Below, in pieces: positions 17,743-26,691 of a stretch of 64,000 nt of DNA; the first letter of the stretch is position 1, and every line of letters begins with the position of its first letter. The DNA is from Pirellula sp. (GTDB lineage: Bacteria > Planctomycetota > Planctomycetia > Pirellulales > Pirellulaceae), in the NCBI GenBank assembly GCA_021299695.1, contig JAJTEK010000014.1, forward strand, positions 1-64,000, written 5' to 3'. Both the position numbers and the translations under genes were made by a program. The notes under the pieces are model-generated. The model worked only from the letters and a program-made list of their open reading frames with translations, was not told the origin of the DNA and searched no databases.

Positions 17743-18351
17743 CTATTCTAGGGCAATGCGTTTGGATTCGAAGTAGTCTCTCACATCGAGCCAATCCATC
17801 CGGGCCCCTTTGGCCGCTTGGATCCCAAGCTCGGCGTCTTCGAAGACCAGGCATTTCTCCGGCGCGACCCCCAATCGCCGGGCGCTTTCAAGAAACACAT
17901 CCGGGTCGGGTTTGTGCTTGACGGTGTCCTCGGCGCAAACGATGGTATCGAACCAGTCGAGAATGCCGACATGGCGCAGTTGCTTTTCGATTCCAAATCG
18001 GCTTCCGCCACTTGCGACGGCGATCGGTTTGAGACCTCGCACTTTCTGAGCGACCTCGATAATGATGTGGATCGGTTCGAGCAGGTGCATGAGCTCGAAA
18101 AAGGCTTCTTCTTTCCGTTTGGCCGTCGCATGCGCGTCGACGAGTATCTGCTGTTCATGGGCGAGCATCTCGATGATACGGTGGGTAGGAATCCCTCCCA
18201 TGGCGTAGAATCGATCTTCGGGGAATTCGATCCCGATCTCTTTCATGGTTCGATTCCAGGCCAGAAAGTGGATCGGCATTGAATCGACCAGAGTCCCATC
18301 GCAATCGAAGATGATCGCCTCGGCCGCTTGCACTCTGTCCCAGGGAATCAT
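17743..18351 (-). CDS. HAD-family phosphatase (beta-phosphoglucomutase-like)
   Basis: A 202-residue cytosolic HAD hydrolase. Motif I is FDCDGTLVDSMPIHFLAW (nucleophile Asp in DCDGT); motif II is the Ser of AVASGGSR; the Lys of motif III is in KHKPDPDVFLESARRLG; motif IV is VFEDAELGIQAAKGA. The helical cap between motifs I and II resembles the beta-phosphoglucomutase/phosphatase subclass. A small sugar phosphate is a likely substrate, not shown. The start codon overlaps the stop of the upstream HtrA gene by 4 bases (ATGA), so the two are translationally coupled. Confidence 0.88.
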   Translation of the reverse strand: MIPWDRVQAAEAIIFDCDGTLVDSMPIHFLAWNRTMKEIGIEFPEDRFYAMGGIPTHRIIEMLAHEQQILVDAHATAKRKEEAFFELMHLLEPIHIIIEVAQKVRGLKPIAVASGGSRFGIEKQLRHVGILDWFDTIVCAEDTVKHKPDPDVFLESARRLGVAPEKCLVFEDAELGIQAAKGARMDWLDVRDYFESKRIALE

Positions 18352-19532
18352 TCGCCGGATCCTAATGTCACGGGTATTGAAAGAGCCTTGCCGGCTCGTA
18401 GTACCGTCAGGCGGACGACTTCGCCTGCTCGCTTGGTCTCGATGACGCTCAGTAGATCGTCGGCTTGTTTCACTTTGATTTCGTCGATGGCGATGATCAA
18501 ATCGGCTTGGCTGTGGTCGACGGTTTCTTGTTCGATCATGCCCAAAACCGATCGGGTTTTACGTCGTTGGATGCTCGAGCCCAAAAGGCCTGATTTTTCG
18601 GCGGGGCCACCCGGGGTCATGTTGACGACCAGCAATCCGTTTTCGGTTTCGAAGACTTGGAGGATACCGATTGTCGGTCTGGCGACGCGACCGGTGCTGA
18701 TCAACTGAGGAACGACTCGGCTCATGGTATTGACCGGGATGGCAAATCCGATGCCGGCGTTGTCTCCGCTGCGGGTTGCGATGGCGGTGTTCATGCCGAT
18801 GAGTTCACCGCGAGCATTGAGCAAGGGTCCGCCGGAGTTGCCTTGATTCAGCGCCGCGTCGATTTGGATGACGGATCGGATCGTACGGCGGGTCCTCGAG
18901 GTGATCTGTCGGTTCAGGCTCGAGATGATGCCGGTGCTCATCGTCCTTTCGAATCCGAATGGATTGCCGATGGCGATGATGTGCTGGCCGACTCGCAATT
19001 GGCTCGATTCGCCCCATCGGATCGGCAAGAGCATCTCGGCCGGTGCCGCGATGCGCAAAACGGCGATGTCGTTATCGGGGTCCTGGCCGATAAGTTCGGC
19101 GGCGAAAGATTCGCCGTTGAACAACGTCACATTGATGTTCCTAGCTCCCTCGATGACGTGAAAGTTCGTCAGGATATGGCCTTGCTGATCGATGATCGAT
19201 CCGCTTCCATTGCCCTCGATTTCGGCGACGAGCAAAAATGCCTCGGGCCGGACGCTTCGTGTCGAAATATTGACCACAGAACGATTGACCGCTTCGTAGA
19301 CATTCACATGAATGGCTTCCTCAGGTGTACTGGCGATAAATCCATCGGCCATTTGGACCGCGTGCGGGGTCGCCAGAGGCTGAGGGAACCTCGTCGTAGG
19401 GGCGGGTTGGACGGTAGGATTTTGCGGTGCGGCTATGGCCGAGGTCGCATCGAAGCGGGCGTGAAAAAACCAGCCGAGCGATAACCCGATGGCTAGTACG
19501 GATCCGAAAGCAAAGGATCGACGAATCATCAT
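18348..19532 (-). CDS. HtrA/DegP-like serine protease
   Basis: A 394-residue periplasmic S1C protease. The N terminus is a signal or anchor (RRSFAFGSVLAIGLSLGWFF). The trypsin-like domain has the catalytic triad H125 (LTNFHVIEG), D155 (DPDNDIAVL) and S233 (QGNSGGPLL). One C-terminal PDZ domain follows (residues about 285-390), binding exposed C termini of substrates. The family degrades or holds misfolded envelope proteins. The gene overlaps the downstream HAD gene by 4 bases. It lies 24 bases before the glycosyltransferase gene's end on the same strand, so a longer envelope operon is possible. Confidence 0.93.
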   Translation of the reverse strand: MMIRRSFAFGSVLAIGLSLGWFFHARFDATSAIAAPQNPTVQPAPTTRFPQPLATPHAVQMADGFIASTPEEAIHVNVYEAVNRSVVNISTRSVRPEAFLLVAEIEGNGSGSIIDQQGHILTNFHVIEGARNINVTLFNGESFAAELIGQDPDNDIAVLRIAAPAEMLLPIRWGESSQLRVGQHIIAIGNPFGFERTMSTGIISSLNRQITSRTRRTIRSVIQIDAALNQGNSGGPLLNARGELIGMNTAIATRSGDNAGIGFAIPVNTMSRVVPQLISTGRVARPTIGILQVFETENGLLVVNMTPGGPAEKSGLLGSSIQRRKTRSVLGMIEQETVDHSQADLIIAIDEIKVKQADDLLSVIETKRAGEVVRLTVLRAGKALSIPVTLGSGE

Positions 19533-19556
19533 TGCGTTCCTGATAGGTGAATCGGT

Positions 19557-20669
19557 TCAGCGAAGTTGGACCAAAGGAGCGGACGCTGCCAGGGAGCCTC
19601 GGTAGGCATGCTTGGCAGCAAGCACGACGCGAGCCGCATCGAGTTGGTTCATGCAATTGGCATGTCGCAAATGGCAATCGTAAGAGCCGCAGGGCTGGCA
19701 GGCCAAGCCCATTGTCAGAATTGTCTCTGGAATGTTGTAGCTGCGTGTGAGCCCCGGATCGATCGATCCGAACAACGAGACGACCGGTTTGTTCATCGCT
19801 ACGGCGATATGCCTTGGCCCCGAATCGGTCGAAACGACCAACCGTGATCGAGCGATGAGCGCTTTGCTCAAGCCCAAGGGAAGCTCGTCGAATCGGCCCA
19901 TGCTCTTGACTCGAGGGTGATCGCACAAGGCCTCGATCGCGTTGGCATTCTGACGCTCAGCCGGTCCGCAATGCACGACAACCGAAAGGTCCAAATCGTC
20001 GGCAAGGGCTACGGCGGCCGCTGCGGCTTGCTCGATCGGCCAACGCTTCGTCGGGGCCGTCGCAGCCCCGGTATTGAGCAAGAGCAACGGGCGCTGGCTC
20101 GAAAGACCAATCGATTCCAAACATCGATTCGCAATCGCCTCGTCGCGAGGCAAAAGGCCAAGCTCCGTGCGGCGATCGACCGCCTGGCAGCCCATGGATT
20201 GCACCAATCGCAGGTAGTTGTCGATGCAAGGATCCTTGCGCGCATCGGAACTGCCGCTGCGGACCGAGATCCGATCGCTCAAGAGCCAGGAGCGATAGTC
20301 TCGTGCATATCCGATGCGGCGCCGAATGCCTGCCAGAGCGCCGATCAAGGCCGTCGAGAGACTGTTCGTCAGGTAGAGAATCGCATCGAAGCGCTCTTTG
20401 CGCAGGGCTCGGACCAACCCTCGCCGGTTCAAAACCAAAGGTGCCCCAGAGCCGCCTGCCGATGCGCCTGCCGAGGAGGTCTTTGTACGGGGCTTGTAGC
20501 AAAGGGTTTTGTCAGCCCAAGGGAGTCCTTCGAGGACCGCCAGGGGACCGGGTCGAGCCACCCAGCAGATTTCCGCCGGTTCAGGAAGCTCAGTGCGCAA
20601 AGCGCGCAGGGCTGGGGTAGCCATGCAAGCATCCCCGACCCAATTTGGAAGCATCACCGCGAGTTTCAT
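19557..20669 (-). CDS. Glycosyltransferase family 9 (heptosyltransferase-like)
   Basis: The start was set at ATG 20669 (MKLAVMLPNWVGDACMATPALRALR), which is the normal family N terminus; the track adds 13 residues. The 370-residue protein has the GT-B layout of ADP-heptose:LPS heptosyltransferases: an N-terminal acceptor domain beginning LPNWVGDACMATPALRAL, and a C-terminal nucleotide-sugar domain with NTGAATAPTKRWP, STDSGPRHIAVAMNKPVVSLFG and the Cys-rich end CQPCGSYDCHLRHANCMNQL, matching WaaF/RfaF. It probably adds heptose to the lipid A core on the cytosolic face of the inner membrane. The precise acceptor is unknown. Its start is divergent from the TolC-like gene across about 205 bases. 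Confidence 0.88.
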   Translation of the reverse strand: MKLAVMLPNWVGDACMATPALRALRTELPEPAEICWVARPGPLAVLEGLPWADKTLCYKPRTKTSSAGASAGGSGAPLVLNRRGLVRALRKERFDAILYLTNSLSTALIGALAGIRRRIGYARDYRSWLLSDRISVRSGSSDARKDPCIDNYLRLVQSMGCQAVDRRTELGLLPRDEAIANRCLESIGLSSQRPLLLLNTGAATAPTKRWPIEQAAAAAVALADDLDLSVVVHCGPAERQNANAIEALCDHPRVKSMGRFDELPLGLSKALIARSRLVVSTDSGPRHIAVAMNKPVVSLFGSIDPGLTRSYNIPETILTMGLACQPCGSYDCHLRHANCMNQLDAARVVLAAKHAYRGSLAASAPLVQLR

Positions 20670-20874
20670 AATGCGGGCTTTGTACAAAATGCGCAATCTC
20701 CGCGTCAAGCTGGCTTCTATCGATACGGTAATCCCAGCGACCGCGGTGTTTCCGCGATCCGTAAAAAGCTGCGCATCCGGAAAATCTTACCAAATCCGAA
20801 CAGTCCGCCTTATCGATACACCTTGGGCGAGTCGATTGACCAATAAGTATTTTCCTCGAACCGACAGGTACCTC

Positions 20875-23805
20875 ATGGACGGCGTACAACGAAACCGAAA
20901 CCGGCTCAAATCCCTGATACGAAATGCTTGCATTTCGGCCATGGTGGTTTCATGGATTCCAGTGGCGATGACCGGTTGCAATCGGGCCCATTATCGGACC
21001 AAGGCGGACGAGGAGGTAAGGAATCTCATCGAGGAGAAGGTCTGTGACTCGTCAATGCCCTCGATACCGGATATCCAGGTAGATCGTGCTTCACGGATGT
21101 TCGATCCGTTCAACCCCGACCGTCCGCCGATGCCCGAGGACGACGGAGTGGCGCACGAGTACATGCGATTGGTCAATGGTAAAAAGCATTATCCGCTGTG
21201 GGATGTCAACGGTCGGACCAACACGTCGGAGAATCCGGTGTGGTGGCAGTATTTGCCGCTCGACGAGCGCGGTGTTTTGGTGCTTGATGCCGATACGGCT
21301 GTGCGTGTTGCCACGTTGCACAATACGAATTATCAAGGTGAGATTGAGACGCTGTATCTGTCGGCTTTGGATGTGAGCACCGAGCGTTTCCTTTTGAGCA
21401 ATCAGTTGTTTGCCGGATACGGGTCGATTTATACGGCCGATGGAGCTCTGCGTCGGGGGGCTGGAGGCAATTCAAGTTCATCGTTTTCGAACAGTACTTT
21501 CTCGCGCGGACCGCGTGGGCTGGCTCTGCGTCGGCAGTTCACGACGGGAGCGGATTTGATCGTGGGCTTTGCCAACACGTTGACTTGGCAATTGGCGGGC
21601 CCTGACTCTCAGGCGGCTAACTCGTTGATCGATTTCAGCTTTGTCCAACCTCTTCTTCGGGGTGCGGGTCGGGACGTGGTCATGGAGCGATTGACGCTAG
21701 CAGAGCGTACGTTGCTTTACAATGTTCGAGCCTTTGAACGGTATCGCACGGGTTTTTATACCACGGTGACAGTAGGACGGCAGGCCGAGCCTGGTCCGAC
21801 GCGTCGAGGGGGATTGTTCGGTGGAGCTGGTTTGCAAGGTTTTACTGGCCTTGGAGGTGGATTTGGAACCGTTGGGAACGTCCAAAACAACGCTGGGGGA
21901 GCGGGCTTTGGTGGTGGGGGTGCGGTCCCACAGGTCGGCGGCTTTTTGGGTCTGGTGCAAAACCAGTTACAGATCCGCAACGCCGAGGAAAACGTCGCTC
22001 GGCTTCGCGACAATTTGGCTCGCTTTGAAGACACACTGCGCGAGCAGATGACGATCATCCCGCCGACCCAAGACACGATTCCCAGCCAACAGCTTCAGGT
22101 GGCACAAGCCCGTCAAGCGTTGATCTCGGCGCAGGCGAGTTTGTTGCAACAGAAGTTCAATTATGAGCAAACTCTCGATAACTTCAAGAACACTCTCGGA
22201 CTACCTCCATACGTGTGCATCGAGGTCAAGGATCCGATACTCGATCAATTCAACTTGATCAGTGGTGAGCTCAAAGAGCGTCGCAACAAGGTCGCGGATC
22301 TTCGAGACGAAATCGGAAACGACAACACCAAACTGCTCGAGCAAAGTCCTGTAGAAGCCGATCCCGTTACCGGCAAAAAGGAGCGGTCGCTGACCAAGGG
22401 AAGCGAGACGACCCAAGCCATCGAGAGGATCGATCGCCAAGCGCAAACGCTTGAGGATGTACGAAAGACACTTCTATCGAAAGACTTTCCACTGGTCCGC
22501 CAAGACATCGACAAACTCAAGCAGGTCCTACCGCAACGTATCGCGGAACTCAAGCGATTGCGCAAGATCTACGAGGAGGAACGCTCGATGATCTGCAACC
22601 TGCTTCCTATCGAAACCCTCGATGCGGCATTGATCGACTCGACCGAGTTGGAAACACTGACCGAGAAGTTGAGCAAGGATGTCGATACCCTCGAGCAACG
22701 CTTTTTGAATCGAGCCAAACGGATCGAACAACTCCAAAACGATGCCAAAAAATCGTTGGCCAGCACTGGTCCTGGGGGCAAAGAGCAGTTCAAGAGCCTT
22801 CGCGATGAAGTGATTCTGCCAAGCCAGTCTCTATTGGCCGAGTTCGCCGAGGATGTGCTCGCACTTCAGGTCCTCCAAGCCCGGGCGAGGGTCGAAAGCG
22901 TGAATCTGCCCGAGGTCGATTTGCAGCCTGAAGAGGCGGTCCAGATCGCCCGACAGCAGCGATTGGACTGGATGAACGCCCGAGCGCAATTGGTGGACTC
23001 ATGGCGATCGATCGAGGTCGTGGCCGACAACCTCGAGAGCTCCTTGGATGTGGTCTTCAGCGGCGATATGCAGAACATCAACGACAACCCGTTGTCGTTT
23101 CGTGGACGAACCGGTCGCTTGCGAGCCGGTTTTCAATGGGACACGGCTCTGACCCGAATGAACGAACGCAACCAGTACCGTCAGGTGCTTATCGAGTGGC
23201 AGCAAGCCAAACGGAACTACTACCGATTCGAAGACGGCATCTGGCAAACGCTTCGATCGCAACTTCGCAATATTCGCTACAATCAATACAATTTTGAATT
23301 GCAGCGCTATGCGGTTCGGATCGCAGCCCAACAGATCACGATCAATGAGGATCTGCGTCAGATCCGAGAGAGTTTGAATCAAGCTTCTGGGCCGACGGCC
23401 GCTCGGGATAGCATCTCGGCGTTGCAGGATTTGCTCAACGCCCAGAATACCTTTCTGGGGGTATGGGTTTTCTACGAAGCCCAACGACGGAACCTGGATC
23501 AAGATCTAGGAACGATCCGCGTCGATGCCGAGAACATCTGGGTCGATCCGGGTCCGATCACCTCGGAGATCTACGGGTTCGATGGGCAGGGGAGCTATTG
23601 CCCTCCTTGCGAGCCGCAATTCGGTCAACCCGACCTGCGAGAACGGGCCCCGTTTGAGCCGGGCCAGTTTGAACCGGGCCAGTTTGAACCCGAGAGCGTC
23701 CAGCCGATGATCGCACCGCCCGTCGAGGTCGTTACCCCGGCTGGGTACCAAATACGTCCGGTACCCAGAAAGGACACGACCCTTCAGGAATATGTCAAGC
23801 CATGA
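20875..23805 (+). CDS. Large TolC-like outer-membrane efflux lipoprotein
   Basis: The start was set at ATG 20875 because a signal peptide with lipobox (AMTGC) follows it; the track start adds 122 residues of antisense sequence. The 976-residue protein has paired long helices typical of the TolC channel (QNQLQIRNAEENVARLRDNLARFEDTLREQ, VAQARQALISAQASLLQQKFNYEQTLDNFKNTLGLPPYV) and the second half repeat (QIARQQRLDWMNARAQLVDSW, RNIRYNQYNFELQRYAVRIAAQQI). It is about twice the length of TolC, with extra glycine-rich and charged coiled segments. A C-terminal tail contains the repeat FEPGQ. It would form an outer-membrane exit duct. No adaptor or pump is adjacent; the RND gene at 15.4 kb is a possible partner. 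Confidence 0.85.
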   Translation: MDGVQRNRNRLKSLIRNACISAMVVSWIPVAMTGCNRAHYRTKADEEVRNLIEEKVCDSSMPSIPDIQVDRASRMFDPFNPDRPPMPEDDGVAHEYMRLVNGKKHYPLWDVNGRTNTSENPVWWQYLPLDERGVLVLDADTAVRVATLHNTNYQGEIETLYLSALDVSTERFLLSNQLFAGYGSIYTADGALRRGAGGNSSSSFSNSTFSRGPRGLALRRQFTTGADLIVGFANTLTWQLAGPDSQAANSLIDFSFVQPLLRGAGRDVVMERLTLAERTLLYNVRAFERYRTGFYTTVTVGRQAEPGPTRRGGLFGGAGLQGFTGLGGGFGTVGNVQNNAGGAGFGGGGAVPQVGGFLGLVQNQLQIRNAEENVARLRDNLARFEDTLREQMTIIPPTQDTIPSQQLQVAQARQALISAQASLLQQKFNYEQTLDNFKNTLGLPPYVCIEVKDPILDQFNLISGELKERRNKVADLRDEIGNDNTKLLEQSPVEADPVTGKKERSLTKGSETTQAIERIDRQAQTLEDVRKTLLSKDFPLVRQDIDKLKQVLPQRIAELKRLRKIYEEERSMICNLLPIETLDAALIDSTELETLTEKLSKDVDTLEQRFLNRAKRIEQLQNDAKKSLASTGPGGKEQFKSLRDEVILPSQSLLAEFAEDVLALQVLQARARVESVNLPEVDLQPEEAVQIARQQRLDWMNARAQLVDSWRSIEVVADNLESSLDVVFSGDMQNINDNPLSFRGRTGRLRAGFQWDTALTRMNERNQYRQVLIEWQQAKRNYYRFEDGIWQTLRSQLRNIRYNQYNFELQRYAVRIAAQQITINEDLRQIRESLNQASGPTAARDSISALQDLLNAQNTFLGVWVFYEAQRRNLDQDLGTIRVDAENIWVDPGPITSEIYGFDGQGSYCPPCEPQFGQPDLRERAPFEPGQFEPGQFEPESVQPMIAPPVEVVTPAGYQIRPVPRKDTTLQEYVKP

Positions 23806-23870
23806 TGCGAGTAACCACCGTGCTCACCGATGCCGGTGGCGACTTCGGTGCACCACTTTGTTCGTTCTCT

Positions 23871-24070
23871 TCTCGTACTCGTACTCAGTCCGCCGCGGCG
23901 GGCGGTACTCGTACTCGTACTCGAAACGCGCTGGGATAGCAATTCGGTTCATTGGTCTGTAAGTTTCCGCAAATGGCTTCGATCAACGATCGGCATCGCC
24001 GCAGTTCAAACAGCCATCGAGTACGAGTACCGTTTCACTGAGTACGAGTACCGTTTCACTGAGTACGAGG
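23871..24070. repeat. Inverted GAGTACGAGTAC repeat arrays
   Basis: The left arm (about 23871-23927) reads as repeated CTCGTACTCGTACTC. The right arm (about 24018-24070) holds GAGTACGAGTACCGTTTCACT in about two and a half tandem copies. The two arms are inverse complements over much of their length and could fold into one large hairpin. The flanking region from 23806 to 24104 holds no other gene. The ORF here (23830-24099) is translated repeat, not a gene. Confidence 0.75.
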
Positions 24071-24104
24071 AAATCCGATGCGGTTGCGCGAACCGATGAT
24101 GCTT

Positions 24105-26102
24105 TCAACCATCACGCGTTGAGGGACTTGCAGCGACCTGCGGTTGGGTGAATTGGTCCGGCAAGAGCACTTCGATCGTCTCGATCGAAACGGTCGCATG
24201 GTACTTGGTCATCACTTCTTCACGAAGGTACTTTAGGAGTCCCTCGCTGACCTGGAACGGGACGATGGTTTCCAATCGGATGCCATTGGTCGTCTCCCAA
24301 GTCCCTTCGTGGACATTGTGCCGACCGACGCCCCGCGAGGGGGTTACGGTAAATCCGCTGGCTCCACGGGCCAAGCATTCGCGTTGCAAGAGATCTTCGC
24401 AGTCCGGTTCGGCCACGATCGTGATGCGTCGCAACCGAGCCAAGCCTCGCTTTCGGGCAGCCTCGGCATGATCGCTCAGGGCTCGATGCTGTTCGAGCCC
24501 TACGATTTCTAGTTTCAAGCCTTCGGCTGTAAACTCGGATTGCGTTTCGTGGAGTTTCTCCATCACCGTATGGTCGATCAGTTTAGCGTCCGATACATCG
24601 ATGATCAGGTTCTTGCGTTGGACCAATCCGATGTGCTCGATTTGGCGTTTGAAAGGGATCCAGTTGCTAAAGACGGCCGACTCGCTCGCCCGGATCTTGA
24701 CCGTATCGGGCGAGACCTCCTCGATGTCCAGATAGGCTTTGAAAAAAGATTTGATCGGAACGCCGTTGATCAGGTGAATCAGGAACTTGAGTCCGATCCC
24801 TGCGGCCACTCCGACCAAAAGGTCCGTAGCCAGCGTGACGATCAGGGTCGTAACGAAGATGACGAATTGCTCGCGTCCGACTTGGTACATGTGGGAAAAC
24901 TCGCTGGGGTGGGCGAGCCGAAATCCGGTGTAGATCAGCATTGCTGCCAAAGCCGACTTGGGAATCAAGTGGAGTGTGGCCGGGAGTATTGCAACGCAGA
25001 CCAACAGAAATACCCCGTGCCACATGTTGGCAAATCGGGTCCTAGCCCCGTTGTCAATGTTGGCTTTGCTTCGGACGATCTCTGAGATCATCGGCAAGCC
25101 ACCGAACATCGAAGCGCAGAGGTTTGCACAGCCTACAGCCAACACGTCACGGTTCATGTCGGTCTTGCGCTTCCATGGGTCGATCGAGTCGATCGCTTTG
25201 GCGCTGAGGATCGACTCAAGACTACCGATGATGAAGAACATCCCAATCCATTTCCAAGCGATCCATTGCTTGAGGACACCGAAATCCGGTAGGGTAATTT
25301 GATCGACAATGCCAAACATTTTCGAAGGGAGCGGAACTAGATATTGGTCCCCCAATTTGTATTCGTGCCCGAAGAGCTTGTACTGGTGGTTCTCGAGCAG
25401 ATTCAAATACAACCCGATCAGAACCGCAACGACCAAGACGATCAATTGGGGAGGGATCGCCGAGATGGCTCGGAGCTTCCTCTTGATCGTGGGCCATAGG
25501 GCCAGCAAACCGAGGCTCAAAAGGCCGATCGATGCGATCGCAGGGTTGGCCTCGGAGATCATATGCGGGATCTCGGCAAGCAGTTCCAAGGGCTCTTGCT
25601 TGTCGGTCGAAACCCCCAAAGCATTGGGAATCTGCTTGGCGATGATGATCACACCGATGGCCGAAAGCATGCCGTGTATGGCAGACTTGGGGAAGAACTC
25701 GCTGAGAATCCCAGCCCGAAACAACCCAAAGAAGATCTGCAGGACCGCAGCGGCTACCCCGACGGCCAAGCAGGCTCGGTAGGCATCGAAGTCACCGGGG
25801 CCTTGGCCATCGGAAAAACCGTTTCCACCAAAGTCCTTGATGCAACCCAAGACGATCACGATCAAGCCCGCTGCTGGGCCTTTGATCGTCAACTCGGAAT
25901 TGCTGATGAAGGTCGTCAGGATACTGCCGATGACGGCAGTCATGATGCCTGCCATGGCTGGATAGCCACTGGCAAGCGAGATCGCCAAGCACAGGGGCAA
26001 AGCGATGATAAAAACCATAAGGCCTGAGATCAGGTCCTCTTTGAAATAGCGAACAAATCCCGCAGCGTTTCCGCGCGGCGTCTCGACATTGCTAACAGAC
26101 AC
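24105..26102 (-). CDS. SulP anion transporter with STAS and PII-like C-terminal domain
   Basis: A 665-residue membrane transporter starting at GTG 26102. Residues about 20-445 are the SLC26/SulP core ([52 protein letters not shown]), which moves sulfate, bicarbonate or similar anions. Residues about 460-548 form a STAS domain ([21 protein letters not shown]). Residues about 556-655 then match the PII-like (SbtB/CPII) fold pattern: [34 protein letters not shown], then RLETIVP and [14 protein letters not shown] as the last strand. PII-like proteins sense nucleotides or bicarbonate and gate transporters. Bicarbonate transport is therefore attractive but inferred. No carbonic anhydrase gene is adjacent. 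The minus-strand orientation places the stop beside the GAGTACGAGTAC repeats. Confidence 0.85.
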   Translation of the reverse strand: MSVSNVETPRGNAAGFVRYFKEDLISGLMVFIIALPLCLAISLASGYPAMAGIMTAVIGSILTTFISNSELTIKGPAAGLIVIVLGCIKDFGGNGFSDGQGPGDFDAYRACLAVGVAAAVLQIFFGLFRAGILSEFFPKSAIHGMLSAIGVIIIAKQIPNALGVSTDKQEPLELLAEIPHMISEANPAIASIGLLSLGLLALWPTIKRKLRAISAIPPQLIVLVVAVLIGLYLNLLENHQYKLFGHEYKLGDQYLVPLPSKMFGIVDQITLPDFGVLKQWIAWKWIGMFFIIGSLESILSAKAIDSIDPWKRKTDMNRDVLAVGCANLCASMFGGLPMISEIVRSKANIDNGARTRFANMWHGVFLLVCVAILPATLHLIPKSALAAMLIYTGFRLAHPSEFSHMYQVGREQFVIFVTTLIVTLATDLLVGVAAGIGLKFLIHLINGVPIKSFFKAYLDIEEVSPDTVKIRASESAVFSNWIPFKRQIEHIGLVQRKNLIIDVSDAKLIDHTVMEKLHETQSEFTAEGLKLEIVGLEQHRALSDHAEAARKRGLARLRRITIVAEPDCEDLLQRECLARGASGFTVTPSRGVGRHNVHEGTWETTNGIRLETIVPFQVSEGLLKYLREEVMTKYHATVSIETIEVLLPDQFTQPQVAASPSTRDG

Positions 26103-26185
26103 GTTTGAATTCCAATTGCATTAGAAAAGCTAGACCTGCGATTGCCCCCAGGGCGCTCGCACACGCGATACATGACGTGGTCTAC

Positions 26186-26497
26186 TTACGCCGGTGGAGG
26201 ACGTTGCAATTGGGTTTTGAGGAACGCATCATCGATCCCGAGCCTAGGTCGCTCCGATAGATGCAAAGTCCAAAACGAGACGGGCTGCCAGACTTGGCTT
26301 GCCTCATAGAAAACCGTTTCGCGGAACTCATCATGCCGAAATTCCTCGGCGTCCGTTTCGACCTCTTCGAGCACCGTAGCAGCGACCAAAGAAGGATCCG
26401 AGGTTATCCACGGATCGAAGACGCCGATTGCGGAGGAAAGCAGCAGCAATCCAACGATCAGCGCAGCGAATCTGCCTGTAGAAAAATAACGAATCAT
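26186..26497 (-). CDS. Small signal-peptide protein of unknown function
   Basis: Encodes 103 residues from ATG 26497; upstream codons in the track ORF are unlikely to be coding and a GGAAG ribosome binding site lies about 9 bases before this ATG. The N terminus is a membrane anchor or signal peptide (GRFAALIVGLLLLSSAIGVF), followed by an acidic segment (LEEVETDAEEFRHDEFRET). No domain is recognised. It sits between the SulP gene and the unknown secreted protein gene, same strand as both. Moderate confidence that it is real. Confidence 0.5.
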   Translation of the reverse strand: MIRYFSTGRFAALIVGLLLLSSAIGVFDPWITSDPSLVAATVLEEVETDAEEFRHDEFRETVFYEASQVWQPVSFWTLHLSERPRLGIDDAFLKTQLQRPPPA

Positions 26498-26691
26498 GTC
26501 TAACTTCCGGGGAGTACGGCTACAGTGACCACCGGTAGGCCAAAAGCCCGTACGCCTGAAATTATAGACAGATCGAGGAACCAAACAGGATCCAATTTCG
26601 GTTCTTCGCTATTTCCGCCTAGATAACAAAGACGTCATAAGAGCGTATGGATAAGCGAATTCAAGCTGTTTTTGGGATTCGTTCGATCGGA

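Noticed and set aside
23830-24099. ORF of 89 residues with LVLVL and EYEYRF repeats
   Set aside because: It is translated repeat DNA with no codon bias or start context.
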